Assembly (NCBI GenBank): GCA_026214975.1 | Contig: JAOBSW010000640.1 | Span: 1 to 64,000 of the forward strand | Origin: Gentiana macrophylla | Taxonomy: Eukaryota > Streptophyta > Magnoliopsida > Gentianales > Gentianaceae | Reading direction: 5' to 3' | DNA length: 64,000 nt | Shown here: piece by piece, positions 44,138-54,887 of the stretch | Position numbering within the stretch: position 1 is the stretch's first letter | Layout of the letters: each line of letters starts with the position of its first letter | The notes under the pieces: model-generated | Seen by the model: the letters and a program-made list of their open reading frames with translations, nothing else | Database searches by the model: none | Told to the model about the DNA's origin: nothing | Position numbers and translations under genes: made by a program

Positions 44138-45530
44138 TCAAGAAAGGCCGGAGTAGGCTCGGCCGGAGGAGGAGCAAGCAGAATCGGCAGTAGTAGTAGG
44201 GTCATGGAGGACAATGAAAGCGCCCGCCGCGTCGTCGATGAAGGTGGCGGTGTGTGTAACCGGGCGTGCGATCCCAGTGAGTCTCTCCTCTGCAACCTCC
44301 TCATCATCAGGCTCTTTCTCCGCCTCAAGCACATCGGCAATAACACGCTTTCGATCGCATCGGAAAAGACGAACTCCGTATCACTCTCTCTCCTTGAAAA
44401 TCTGCATATCCTCGGTTTCTTGCCCTCTACAATGCACTTCAAAGACGTACATCATGTTCTTCTGCGTTTCTGGATATCAGTCATCCAATCTCGTAGATGC
44501 TGGTTGGCCATCTTTGACGAGCCCTCTCCGCAGGAGATAAACTAGACAAGGAGGGAACGGAGGAGGTGGTGCTTTGAAGTGGAACCAGGCTCGATGAACG
44601 GAACGGCCTCGGTCTCAACCGTAGAGCGGAGCTTTCTCTCTCTCGAATACCTCTCGGGTTCTTAGGCTTGTGATCCTGCTATACTCCGGTACTCCGGCAT
44701 CATTGCATATCGATGAATCAAATGGGGTACAATCAAAGCTAGCGCTTGTAATTCTTTTGACTAAACACCAACTCATCATAAATTGCTCGGCCAACATCCA
44801 CATTTAACTTGAAAACCAAAGCATACATCATCCCAAGGTCGCCGATGTGAAAGTGCGTCAAATTATTCTTCGGTAGTAAACGACTCTGGATGAAACGGCA
44901 GTAAACTCTCCAATCCTCGGACCAGGCCGTAGTAACTAATTCCTTCCTATATCGCCTGGCCTAAGTGTCCATGCAACATCGGGGCAAACCGTCAACCTCA
45001 ACTCCTCCAACGGGTCTTGTCCCGCATCCCGCCTCCGCTTAATCTCGTCTTTATAATCCAATCCCTCGAAAGCCGCCAAACCATACTTTGCATTAATGAC
45101 TTGGGGCGTAAACGGAACCTTGACACCCCTCACCATTACCACACCCGTATCCAAGTTGGTTTCTGAAAAGTTGGCATAAAATTCTCTAACCAAAGAATCA
45201 TTAACCGAGTCGTCGGGATTTTCATCAAAGCGTCCCATTGCTTATCCTTCAATGATCGCACAAAGAGGATCCACATTTGTTTCCACCACACGCCCTTTCG
45301 ATCAACATATTTCTTGCAAAGTAGTGTTTTGTGTAGACCTCGTGTGCTTTTGGATTGACAAATCTACGAGGCAAGGGTATGAAGCACCGCCGGCCTCACT
45401 CTCTTTCTAGGGTTTTACGCCTAGTTTGATCTCTTCGTGTACGCAGTGTTTCCTCCGTAGCCTCGACTCTAGAAGGTGCTTCCCACTGATTGACCCTAGG
45501 CCTCCGCTTAATGACTGCGTTCTTCACCAT
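44138..45530 (-). pseudogene. Athila family 2 ORF3, broken, in the env-like position
   Basis: The ATG at 45530 follows a predicted splice acceptor by 6 nt. The N-terminus is basic (M-V-K-N-A-V-I-K-R-R-P-R-V). After an in-frame TGA come R-R-F-V-N-P-K-A-H-E-V-Y-T-K-H-Y-F-A-R-N and, in another frame (45238-44936), V-R-E-F-Y-A-N-F-S-E-T-N and R-G-V-K-V-P-F-T-P-Q-V-I-N-A-K-Y-G-L. From memory this resembles the domain often annotated as a putative plant transposon protein, found downstream of pol in Athila-like elements. The C-terminus is acidic (E-K-E-P-D-D-E-E-V-A-E-E). No signal peptide or membrane segment is seen, so it does not look like an envelope protein. The expected length when whole is about 460 residues. 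Its function is unknown. Confidence 0.55.
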
Positions 45531-45536
45531 ATTGAC

Positions 45537-45790
45537 CTAAATATTTAAACCAAACGATTCACAGCCACAAGGGTTACCCGTTTATCATCCAAAGCGGGAT
45601 TTCAAACCAACCGAACCACAATCATCACCCAACAACCCATTCATCATCCATCACACACCATACCACCATAACAGATCAAAAGAAAGCGAAAAGAGGCGAA
45701 TTAAGATGGTATTCAAGTGAGCGAGCCGACCCAAAGATCGAACTTGCCAAAAGCGTGAATTAAAACCGAGAAAAGTTGTTAGGAACTTAC
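45537..45790 (-). other. Predicted intron in the ORF3 5' leader
   Basis: On the minus strand a consensus donor TTG/GTAAGT lies at 45790 and an acceptor AAATATTTAG at 45537, 254 nt apart. The spliced leader would join the internal promoter's 5' exon to the ORF3 start. An RNA read across the joint would prove it. Confidence 0.5.
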
Positions 45791-46062
45791 CAAGTAGGAT
45801 GAGTAGATGTTGATTGAGGTGAAAATCGATCAAACAACGCAAAAATATCGTCCAAAATCGTAAATTTTTCCTCTCGAAAAGTCGGATTGCAATAGGGTCG
45901 ATTCGCCAATAATATCGTGCGTTGGAGGATTCGGTTGTGAGAATCAAAGAGAGAGGGTGAAAAGCGGCTGTAGCACTTTGAATCGCTTCGATTTGGTCAA
46001 GAATTGATGAATTTAGAGCCAAAGGAGGAGAGCAACCGTTTGTTTGCTTTTAAAAATTTCGA
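45791..46062 (-). other. Predicted 5' exon of the ORF3 transcript
   Basis: This lies between the predicted start (about 30 nt after the TATA box) and the donor site. A 123-codon open frame crosses it, but its first codon is TTG and it shows no family motif, so I treat it as untranslated. Confidence 0.4.
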
Positions 46063-46088
46063 AAGTGAAAGTTCATTTGAAGGAGGGG

Positions 46089-46315
46089 TATATATAGGCG
46101 AGAATATGGGACGCTCGTCCAACTCAGTGATGGACGGGCGCCCACTGGGAAATTAGATGAACCGGACGGGCGCCCAATTCGATGACGCCTTTCGTCGATT
46201 TTTGAATCACATCTGAGATTGGAGGGAGATTATCGGACGAGCGTCCAATCCTAGTGAACGTTCGTCTGAAAATTAGTCATGCTGGACGGGCGTCCATACT
46301 GGTGGACGAGCGTCC
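46089..46315 (-). promoter_or_regulatory. Internal promoter: TATA box and palindrome array upstream of ORF3
   Basis: TATATATA lies at 46089-46096 (minus strand context CGCCTATATATACC). Just upstream on that strand are 12-bp palindromes starting at 46109, 46132, 46164, 46235, 46284 and 46304 (GGACGGGCGCCC, GGACGAGCGTCC and similar). The last two are exactly 20 bp apart. The LTR has the same word type upstream of its own TATATATA (54369-54404, box at 54306-54313). This suggests a second promoter inside the element. Confidence 0.55.
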
Positions 46316-46501
46316 AGTGAGGCTTGAATGCAAAAATCATAAAATTTCCATACAATTCAAGTTCAAAATTTCATCTCTTATTAAACTTAAATAAAGCTTC
46401 AAAAAAATACAAGTAAAAATCAAACGAAGTACGTAGAATTTCTAGGACATAAAACAAATAGAGAACAGTGGGTTGCCTCCCACGAAGCGCTTTTGTTTAA
46501 C

Positions 46502-46514
46502 GTCGGGGCTCGAC
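46502..46514 (-). other. GTCG/CGAC hairpin after the small ORF, family 2
   Basis: The GTCG/CGAC stem around a 5-nt loop is followed on the minus strand by a TTAAAC word, AAGCGCTTCG and GGGAGGCAACCC. This combination is a common signature downstream of Athila pol. It lies just after the stop of the small ORF. Confidence 0.5.
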
Positions 46515-46536
46515 GGAGGTAAAACTAACTAAGAGG

Positions 46537-46860
46537 TCACGGGTCTGCGTAGATCTCGTCCCAGTCCACTATGCGAATGAGACGTCGAAGCATGTCGATA
46601 GCCGGAGGAAAATCGAACTCATCCTGCAAACACCAATCCTCACCACTACCTCCAAGCACCTCGAAATGCTCAGCCCGCAGCACCAGTGCCAAATCCGTCA
46701 GCATAGAATCATTAAGTATTGTGTACGGACGTCCTATAGCTTCCTGTAACTCCTCGATCGTGAAATCATTTGCCTCCCGAACAAGGTGGAACAATGATAA
46801 CGTATGTGATGGTCTTAACTGAGTACTAATATCAAAATCTACATGAAGAATTATAGTGCC
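46537..46860 (-). CDS. Small ORF between integrase and the internal promoter
   Basis: The 85-codon open frame (46794-46537) extends in frame upstream without stop to about 46850 (D-I-S-T-Q-L-R-P-S-H-T-L-S-L-F-H-L-V). The sequence is acidic, with F-T-I-E-E-L-Q-E-A-I-G, L-A-L-V-L-R-A-E-H-F-E-V and a W-D-E-I-Y end. I do not recognise it. It sits between two copies of the GTCG/CGAC signature, so it may be a real small gene of the element, a piece split off a longer ORF, or chance. No homologue exists in family 1. Confidence 0.35.
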   Translation of the reverse strand, partial: GTIILHVDFDISTQLRPSHTLSLFHLVREANDFTIEELQEAIGRPYTILNDSMLTDLALVLRAEHFEVLGGSGEDWCLQDEFDFPPAIDMLRRLIRIVDWDEIYADP

Positions 46861-47083
46861 TCTGGTCCATCATCTATTGTGATCGGCGGAATCCGACTAA
46901 TGGCGGAAACTCCTCGAGGCGAACTCCGTGAAGATCCATAACTAGAAAGCAAAAGCGTGATGATAGACACATAAAAGCTTAGTAAAACTAACTAAAATAA
47001 CATCACGGAAGCAAAAGCGAACTAAGAAAAACTAAAACAAGATTTGATATCTAGGATGCCTCCTAGTAGCGCTTTTGGTTTAT

Positions 47084-47097
47084 GTCGTTAGCTCGAC
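47084..47097 (-). other. GTCG/CGAC hairpin downstream of pol, family 2
   Basis: The GTCG/CGAC stem with a 6-nt loop is followed on the minus strand by AAACCAAAAGCGCTACTAGG. It is the first of two copies; the second is at 46502-46514. Confidence 0.5.
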
Positions 47098-47449
47098 ATT
47101 CAATTCGAGTCTAACCCGGTCGGGACACTTTGGCTTCCCGCCGGTCATCTCAGGAACAAATTCTTAACAACATTGGGTCTACAAAAGCAAAGCGGTGCGG
47201 ACTCGGGATTCGTCCCAACCATTTTTCCAGGCTGCTCGATCTTATCTGGATGGAGATCTCTTTCGTACTTTATGCTTCTTCAAATCCATTTCTTTCCAAA
47301 GATTGTTCCATGTCGACTTCCGGCAAAAATTTCAAGCTGGTGATTCGGTGCCATTATCGGAGAATAGGTGCAGGGAGAACTCATCGTGATCATCGACTCA
47401 CGAAGTGGTACAACTTAACAAATCAAGGAATTTAACTACCTCGGGTGAT

Positions 47450-48600
47450 TCCTTCGGTTGGCCAATGTAGTGTTTGCATCGTTGACCGTTGACCTTGAAA
47501 GGTGATCGCCAATCCCCTCGGTTCTAACGCGCCGCTAGGAAAAGCAGATAGGATCTCAAATGGACCGGACCAGCGCGTCCTTAGCTTTCCCGGGAAAGAT
47601 GCGACTGGTATTGTATAACGATACCGGCTCGCACTGCATGAAACTCTCTTTTCTTTATCTTTTTATCATGAAGTAATTTCATCCTTTCCTTGCGATCCGT
47701 GAACTCTCATAAGCTTGGAGCTGAACTCGTCTAATTCATGTATCTCTTTGGAGCCTACGTTCTCCATAAGCTTGGGAGTCGAAGTTTAGGAACTTAATTG
47801 CCCAATAGGCTCTATGCTCTAACTCTCTGAGGCAAATGACAGGGCTTTCCATAAACCATTTGGTATGGTGATGTACCCATAGGGTTTTGTATGCGGTCCG
47901 GTAAGCCCACAAATTACATCATCCAGTTTGGACTCAATCTTTACGATGCGAGTTGATGTTTCTCGAGGATTTTCTTGGCGCTCACGATTACTACGCTCAA
48001 CTTGCCCACTTTGGTCATAGGGTGATATGGTGTGCCACTCTTATGCTTAACACCATACTTAGCTAACAAGCTATCCAGGGGTTTATTAATGAAGTGTGAA
48101 CCTTCATCACGATCGTCGGGGCTCTAGGCGGCCAAACCTCGTAAAAATGTTTTTCTTCAGAAATTTCATGACTGTTTTATGATCATTCAGTGGAGTTGCG
48201 ACAGCCTCTACCCATTTAGAGACATAGTCTACACAGACCAGAATGTATTTATTTCCGCATGAAGATGGAAATGGTCCCATAAAGTCTATGCCCCATACGT
48301 CAAACACTTCACATTCCAATATGGGTTGAAGTGGCATATCATATCGCTGGTCAAAGTACCGGTTCTCTGGCATCTATCACGGCCTTTGCGAAGGCTTCCG
48401 TATCTTTAAAAATCTGGGCAGTAGAAACCGCATTGAAAAATTTTGGCAACGGTCTTCCATGCACTAAAATGACCGCCAGTGGGGCCACTATGACATTGCT
48501 CAATAATATCCCGTTGCTCACATTCAGGTACACACCGGCGGAGTAACCCATCCTTGCAGATCTTGAATAGATATGGTTCTTCCCAGACGTAGTACTTCAA
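47450..48600 (-). pseudogene. Athila family 2 integrase
   Basis: The zinc-binding part (48600-48406) reads C-V-P-E-C-E-Q-R-D-I-I-E-Q-C-H and G-G-H-F-S-A-W-K-T. The core opens at [11 protein letters not shown] (first catalytic Asp, 48373-48107) and continues [10 protein letters not shown]. The second Asp region and the Pro-Tyr/His motif follow after shifts (G-S-H-F near 48085; G-T-S-P-Y-Q near 47870). C-H-L-P and the C-terminal G-P-F-E-I block are near 47840 and 47570. There are several indels and at least one missing base in each segment. It would have joined element DNA to the genome. Confidence 0.8.
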
Positions 48601-48601
48601 A

Positions 48602-49135
48602 TCAGAGAAGAACTTCTTCTTCTCTCTGGTAGGAAAATTCGGGATTCAAATAGCTGGAATGAAGGTAATTGACAATCGAGGCATACCAAGGGGGATCGGG
48701 GTTATGGACATCCATATTCATGACACTCTCGAAGGGATAATAAAGATCAATGTCCAAAGGATCTTCCTCAGCTACTGGTAGTACTCTCGAAATATGGTCC
48801 GCTACGGTGTTCTCACTACCCCTTATGTCCTTGATGTGAACATCGAATTCTTGAAGTGTAAGAATCCATCTTAGCAGTCTCGGTTTAGCATCCTTCTTGT
48901 TCATCAAATAACGCAGAGCTGCATGATCAGTCCATACAATCACCTTGGCACCAAGCAAATAGCTGCGGAACTTATCCATAGAAAACACAGCGCTGCAGTT
49001 CCTTTTCCGTAGTGGTGTAATTCGCAATTTGGATTCAAGGTATGGCTTTGCGTAGGAAATAGGTTGGAACTTACCATTAATCCTTTGTCCTAATACTGAC
49101 ACCCCACAGCGTAATTGAGGCGTCACACATCGATT
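48602..49135 (-). pseudogene. Athila family 2 RNase H
   Basis: The 174-codon frame contains [46 protein letters not shown] and V-A-D-H-I-S-R. The T-E-K-E-L block with a catalytic Glu is disturbed by a shift (L-R-K-R-N-C). It is followed by the acidic linker into integrase. The preceding C-D-A-S motif is just upstream, at about 49128. Confidence 0.8.
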
Positions 49136-50150
49136 CGAATGGTATGTTCCAATCCGGAGAGATCGAGGATAGAAGGCGAGAGGTCAAACGCTGTTTAAGC
49201 TCTTTGAAGGCAACTTAGCGGTCATTATCGAAATTGAAGGTAGCGTCATCCTTGATAAAGTTGATAAAGGTTTCGATATTTTTGAAAAATCTTTTATGAA
49301 TCTCTGTAGAAACCCACATGACCAAGGAAGCTTCTTACTTCCTTCGTGTTCTGAGGTAATTCATCTTTTCAATAGTCTCTACCTTAGCTTTATCAACCTC
49401 TATGCCTTTAGCGGAGATCTTGTGACCTAAAACAATTCCTTCGGTTACCATCGGATGGCACTTCTCCCGATTGAGAATCAAATTCTTCTCTACACACACC
49501 TCTGCAGTACTTCATCTAGATTTTTAAGGCAGTCCATAAATGATGTGCCAAATACCGAGAAGTCGTCCATGAACACCTCCATGCACTTCTCTACAAGCCC
49601 ATCAAAGATAGCCAAACATACATCTTTGAAATGTGGTGGTGCATTACAAAGTCAAAGGGCATTCGCTATGGCGAAAGTACCATAAGGCGGTGAAGGTTGT
49701 TTTCTCTTGATCTTCGGGGTCAATAGGGATTTGGAAGTAACCTGAGTAACCGTCTAGAAAACAATAGAATTCATGCCACGCCAAGCGTTCCAACATTTGG
49801 TCTATAAGCGGGAGTGGGAAATGATCTTTTAAAGTTACCTCGTTTAGCTTCCTATAGTCTATCTGAGACTCTGTACCCGATGACTAATCGATGACCACCT
49901 CTTCACCTTTGTCATTCTTTTCGATTGTAATGCCCCTTTTTTGGTACAACTTGAGTGGGGAGACCAATCTTTGTCGACTATCGCATAAATGATCCCCATA
50001 TCTAATAGCTTAATGATCTCTTTCTTCACCACTTTGCTGCATGTGTGGGTTTAAACGTCTCTGTGGTTGTCTTATACGCTTGGCGCGCCTTCTTGATTCT
50101 TATTTTATGCATACATATGTCGGGTGAGATGCCTCTTATATCTTCTATCG
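49136..50150 (-). pseudogene. Athila family 2 reverse transcriptase
   Basis: Reading the minus strand in shifting frames gives G-I-S-P-D-I-C-M-H near 50130, M-G-I-I-Y-A-I-V-D near 50000, D-Y-R-K-L-N-E-V-T-L-K-D-H-F-P-L-P-L near 49850, F-Y-C-F-L-D-G-Y-S-G-Y near 49765, and M-E-V-F-M-D-D-F-S-V-F-G with the catalytic F-M-D-D near 49575. [17 protein letters not shown] follows near 49465. All blocks are in order; the frame is broken repeatedly. Confidence 0.8.
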
Positions 50151-51260
50151 CCACCGAAAGCTCTCGCATTTTCTTTAGAACTTCGGTTAATTCAAACTTC
50201 TTCTTCCGATGATAGTTTAGATGAGATAATTAGAGGTAAGCGCTCACCTTCTCTCAAGAAGATATACTTCAAATCTTCGAGGTAGCGGTTTGAGAACAAG
50301 GTCCTCAAAGCGGTTCCTCTAAGTGGTCTTGGATTCCCCCTGTTTTAGATCCTCCTTGGTGATAGGGTCAAAAACTCTTGCCTCAAGCAAGTCTACTTCT
50401 TACGAGGGAGAGAGTTCTTTCGAGAGAGCACTAAGTCCTCTTGACAAGGTCTTCTCCATGGCGGCCTCTAGCTCGTCTAGGGTGTAGTCTGTGAAATCAT
50501 CTAACGTTTCAAGCACAAAGCCGGTAAGGGGTTTTGAGGAAGGTGATCTAAGGGCTTTAACTACAATGCTGTAGCGTGCTTCCTCATCTCCAACACGTGG
50601 GTGACAAATCTGCATCGCAATCTATAGTGGCTCTAGCAGTAGATAGGGAAGGGTCGTCCACAGGAGGAGGGGGTATCTTCTTCTTTAGTGTCTAAGACAT
50701 ACCAATCAACAGGAAATGTGAATTTGTCTACTTGGACGGAAGGTCTCGAAGCACTCCGTTGGCTTTCTTGAAAGATCTATACGCAAGTTGGATGCTTATG
50801 GATGTAGAGTTCCAATAGATGGTCAAGGTGCGATCTCTTGCATGACAGATAGAGACATCAAACTAATGGATGCTCCTAAATCACCACAGAGAGAATTTGG
50901 GAAGCTTAACTCCTTGATTTTTAGAGTTAAGACAAATTTTCGGGATCATTGCGCTTTTAGGAGAATTCCTCCGTCGGCAATAGCGGAGCATTCTTCTCCC
51001 AATCTTTTCTCCATTTCCCCAATTTTTCTTGATGAAACAACATCCTTCACGAACTTGGCGTACTTAGGCATCTCAACCAATACCTCGGATAAGGGCAAAT
51101 TTACTTGGGTGTTTCTTAATAGGTTGAGTACTTTGTCATACTTCTTGTCTTGAGATAAGGGGATGTTGTGCTTCCTTGGTAGGAGCAGGAGCTTATTGAT
51201 TCGTCTTGGAGAATACTTTCTTGGTGGAGGAAGCTCGCATGACTTTGTCTTCAAGATCTT
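50151..51260 (-). pseudogene. Athila family 2 protease region
   Basis: The frame reads P-L-S-E-V-L-V-E-M-P-K-Y-A-K-F-V-K-D-V near 51100, G-E-E-C-S-A-I near 51000, then S-L-C-G-D-L-G-A-S-I-S-L-M. The catalytic D-L-G-A-S lies at 50868-50882, the same variant as in family 1. An acidic protease-to-RT linker follows down to about 50150. Frameshifts break it. Confidence 0.7.
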
Positions 51261-52949
51261 TCCACCTTAACACTTTTTGAGTCTTTTTACCCGTCGAGAG
51301 ATCCTGCTGAGTGACTCTCTCGGGTTCATTAATTCAGTTCTCACTCACCCGAGATCCTTCTCCAGCCTCGATCTCATTTTTAGTCTTTCGGCTCATCCAA
51401 GTCGGGGACTGCTGAATCTTCCCTCCTACCGAATCAAGGGTAGGAGGGTTTACTCGTTCCACAGTTTGTCTATAACTAGGTTGTTGCAATTGTGTACGGA
51501 CCTCAAATTCATAGCATTGGACTCCTCTTGTCCATAGGAAGTAATGGGCGTGAGCTCGGAGCAGTGGTTTGTTCTTGCTTGACTTTGGGTGCATGATCAC
51601 TTTTAGGGTTTTTTCGTAAAACTTGGTAGGCGACCTTGAGGTGCAGCACCAATTGTTCACTAATTTATCTAACTTGTCTTTCTAAGTTCTTCATCGTCCT
51701 CTGCTGCTCTTCATACTCTGCCCTTGTAAGGGCAGGGCCATAAGTGGAGGAGTCCTGATTAGGGCGGTTTTGCTGCGAGTTTTGATTAGCTTTTGGTTGA
51801 GAATTTGAACTTTGACTCGAGTTGGGGTTCTGGTAGTAGGCATTGCGAGAGGTATTCTGTCCCGAGTTTTGAGCGCGGTTTTGGTCATAACCATAATTTC
51901 TATTACAGTTGTAGTTTTGACCTTGAGAGTTATTCAGTTCGAAAATCTCTCGGTGTTCTTTGGCGGAAGAATTGTTTCTCTCATGTCCACCATTCAAGGG
52001 GCATGTTGTAGAAATGTGACCTCTAAGCCCACAGGTATAGCAGTTCACAGAATCATACTGCCTCGTTTGTTGGGCAGCATTGGCTTGAAAGCCAGGGGTG
52101 GGAATGTATTGACAATGGTCAGCGATGTGACGGTCGATAACAATTATCACATGAGAATACTTGTGCATTCTGTTGGAGAGAGGGTTGATTTTGATTTTTA
52201 GTCATGGTCAAAGCGAAAGTTGAGCTGCGAGGCTGCAATCATTTGACCATGATTACGGTTGTTGACTTCTTCGATTTTGGAGTGCAAGCAGGGACCGTTG
52301 GTGATTGATACGTAGGTGCATAGTTGTACCTAGCTATATCTTCAAATAAATCCCACCCTTGCTTTGTGGGGTTTTCTTCAAGAAGACTCCTCCAGGATGA
52401 AGAGTTGACCATTCCTTTTGTGGACTCGTTTAGACCATTGAAGAAAGTATGGACCTTCCTCTGCAAATCCATTCCATGATGGGGACATTTATTCAACAAA
52501 ATTTTGAAGCGCTTCCATGCTTCAAAGAAAGATTCATCACTCGGTTGATGAAAATTTGAGATTCGTTAAGACATTGGTGTCTTAGACGGCGGAGGGAAAT
52601 CTTGGGCTAAAATTGACTTTCAAGTGGGCCCAAGTTTGGATAGATTCGAGAAGGAGAGATTTAAACCATTCCATTGCTTCTCCACGGAGTGAGAATGGAA
52701 ATAGTTTGACTTAATGATGTCTTGGTGACATCCTTAATGCGAGTAGTATCGCATATACCCGAAATACATAAAGATGCGTATAGGGGTTCTCAGTTGATAC
52801 CCATAGAAAGTTGATGCATGTTGCACCATCCGGATAAGGGTGGCCTTATCTCAAAGCGGAGTTGTATCGGTCGGGATAACTCTTGCGCGACGAATATTAA
52901 CATCACCAGGAGTGGCATAGTGCGCCAGGGTGCGGTTGGCCTGAGCCAT
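51261..52949 (-). pseudogene. Athila family 2 gag
   Basis: The start is M-A-Q-A-N-R-T-L-A-H-Y-A-T-P at 52949. The core is K-C-P-H-H-G-M-D-L-Q-R-K-V-H-T-F-F-N-G-L near 52490. The CCHC zinc knuckle C-Y-T-C-G-L-R-G-H-I-S-T-T-C lies at 52001-52042. An Asn/Gln/Ser-rich tail follows, then a short coiled segment (Y-E-E-Q-Q-R-T-M-K-N-L-E). Gag packages the element RNA. Unlike family 1 the knuckle is intact. Several stops and shifts are present, for example within the N-terminal third. Confidence 0.75.
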
Positions 52950-53536
52950 TGAGGCAATAATTTCTTCCTCAAAGAAGAGGTTAAATAGGAAATTATCTTG
53001 AAGAGTTTTCACTCAAACTCTCTTGATTTCCTCTTCGGAAAGTGGAATGGGTTGAGGACTTTTCGTTTACGGTTCACTCGAACTACGTCTCGTTCGAGCT
53101 CAGGCTCAAATTAATCGCCCTTGTTTACTTCGTGTTTGCATACAACGGAGTCAAACTAGGGAGAGACAGAAGAAATAAAAGAAAGGAATCGAGGAAAGCG
53201 GACGGGCGCCCAATATTATGGACGAGCGTCTTGGTGGACTAGGAGGTGGACGGGCGTTTAGTGACACCACCGCTCGTTAAATCTAGCGAGAATACGAGCA
53301 GGCGTCCAAATATTACGGACCTTCGTTTGAATGAATAAAATGAAATCGGATCAAAAATTTCCAGTGGGCCAGGCGTCCAAGATTGACGCTAAATGCAGTA
53401 CCGGAAGAACACAACGCAGGCAGAAATTGCGAGAAGTCAAAAAGGCTCCTAAGGGAGAACCTTAAACCCTAACTAAAACAGCAGCGACTGATCTATTTAA
53501 ATCTTATGCTAAAAACACATAAAACCGTGCCAAGTT
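52950..53536 (-). other. Athila family 2 leader with palindrome pairs
   Basis: The untranslated leader lies between primer site and gag. GGACGGGCGCCC at 53200 and GGACGAGCGTCT at 53220 are 20 bp apart; further degenerate members lie up to about 53370. The position matches the leader array of family 1 (7211-7246). Confidence 0.65.
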
Positions 53537-53553
53537 CCCCGGCAACGGCGCCA
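53537..53553 (-). promoter_or_regulatory. Primer-binding site, tRNA-Asp type
   Basis: On the minus strand TGGCGCCGTTGCCGGGG matches the complement of the plant tRNA-Asp 3' end without mismatch. It lies 6 nt inside the 5' LTR. Confidence 0.88.
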
Positions 53554-53559
53554 AAAACT

Positions 53560-54887
53560 TGTGATGGATTTTTGTAAAGGAAACAAAAAGACAAGTAATA
53601 AAAATCCGGTTAGTCGCTCCAAGTGCAAAGCTTGTAGTAAAGCGGTTATGCGGGTCGATCCCACGAGGCGTGAGGTTTAATCGTTTTTAAGTTCAAGCTA
53701 ATGATTTTAAGTTTATCAAACAATGGGGAGAAAAAGCGCAGACGAACAAAGATCCACAATTCAAGATAATCGCATACAGGCTCCTAATTTCCCTACGCAT
53801 GCAAATCAACCAAGGTCAAAATTAACCTATCCTAAGCGCAAATTACTAATATCTTAGATAATTTGTTTATCAACTTTATCAAAGATTGATTCTTCAAGCA
53901 CGATAGGCATAAATTCTTTCGAACCTATTATTTAGATTAACAATTTGATAACTTTCGTTCTCAACAAATTAATTGTCGATTATTATTATGAGGATCTAGG
54001 TATCATTCAACTATCGTTAAGCGAATATCACAAGCTTTATCTATCGATGTCAAGCACGAAATAAGCGCAATATAAATCTAACCTTTGTCGAAATAAACGC
54101 ATGAAAGAAATAAGAAAACGTAACGCCACTTGAATTGCTTCACCCGTTCGTCCAACCAGGAGTTTAGCTACTCATATTAACTTTGAAATCAAAAGGTTGT
54201 TTGATTGTATTGAAAACCAAAAGAAAAAGACAAAGCTGCTGTTTTTTTATGAAAATCGACTATATGTTCTACGTGGTGCCCCTTTAGGGTTTGATACAAG
54301 CTCGCTATATATAGATGAACTAAGGCGGCTAGAGTCAAAACTAAGTCGGTTGTGCTTGATCGGCGGTCGGACGCCCGTCCATTCTTACGAGCGCAAATGC
54401 GCTCTATAATGAACTTGAATCGGTGAGCTTTCCTCAAGCGTTAAATCGACCCAGCGTCAAAGCTGCGTCCAAACTTCTTTGAATGTCACATCTACTCCTG
54501 GGACTTTCGTCCAATGCTTTAAACGCTTCGTCCTTTGGGACGGGACACGACGCCTTGATCCAAGATGATAATTCCGATTTCTTGATTCTTGTCTCTTCTC
54601 CTCCATCTTTATCTCGGTTTAGCTTTCGAATTATATCAACATTGATCATCAATTTAGCCTCCAACATGTATCTACATCACATCAAAAACACCGCAAAGCG
54701 TAACACAATTCTAATAATCATAAAAATCATAATTAAAACATACAAATCCATCAACTGCGAATAACTCCTTAGCCACGTCATTTGCCCAATATTCCATTTA
54801 AACACGTGATTTCCATGCGATAAATACGAATGTCGGGAAAACATTATAAAATATAGCGTTATAAAGTACGTAAATTCACCCTTAACA
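53560..54887 (-). repeat. Athila family 2 5' LTR (right copy)
   Basis: The 1328-bp partner of 41348-42685. Its TATA box is TATATATA at 54306-54313. The inverted repeats GGACGCCCGTCC (54369) and GAGCGC/GCGCTC (54389-54404) start 20 bp apart, just upstream of it on the minus strand. It is flanked outside by ACCAC. Confidence 0.9.

Larger units (their letters stand above)
41348..54887 (-). mobile_element. Athila-type Ty3/Gypsy element, family 2, minus strand
   Basis: The element is 13.5 kb, with LTRs of 1338 bp (left, 3') and 1328 bp (right, 5') and exact ACCAC duplications at 41343-41347 and 54888-54892. In its own direction it has a tRNA-Asp primer site, a leader with palindromes, gag, protease, reverse transcriptase, RNase H and integrase. 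After pol come a small ORF, an internal promoter-like region, an intron-bearing third ORF and two polypurine tracts. All ORFs are broken. It differs in sequence from family 1 but shares its plan. The post-pol region is over 4 kb, against 1.4 kb in family 1. Confidence 0.92.

Noticed and set aside
44204..44545. Two overlapping plus-strand frames of about 110 codons
   Set aside because: They are antisense to the ORF3 C-terminal part, which continues recognisable upstream sequence on the minus strand.
51812..52201. 129-codon open frame on the plus strand
   Set aside because: It is antisense to Athila gag, including the zinc knuckle. It is a shadow frame.
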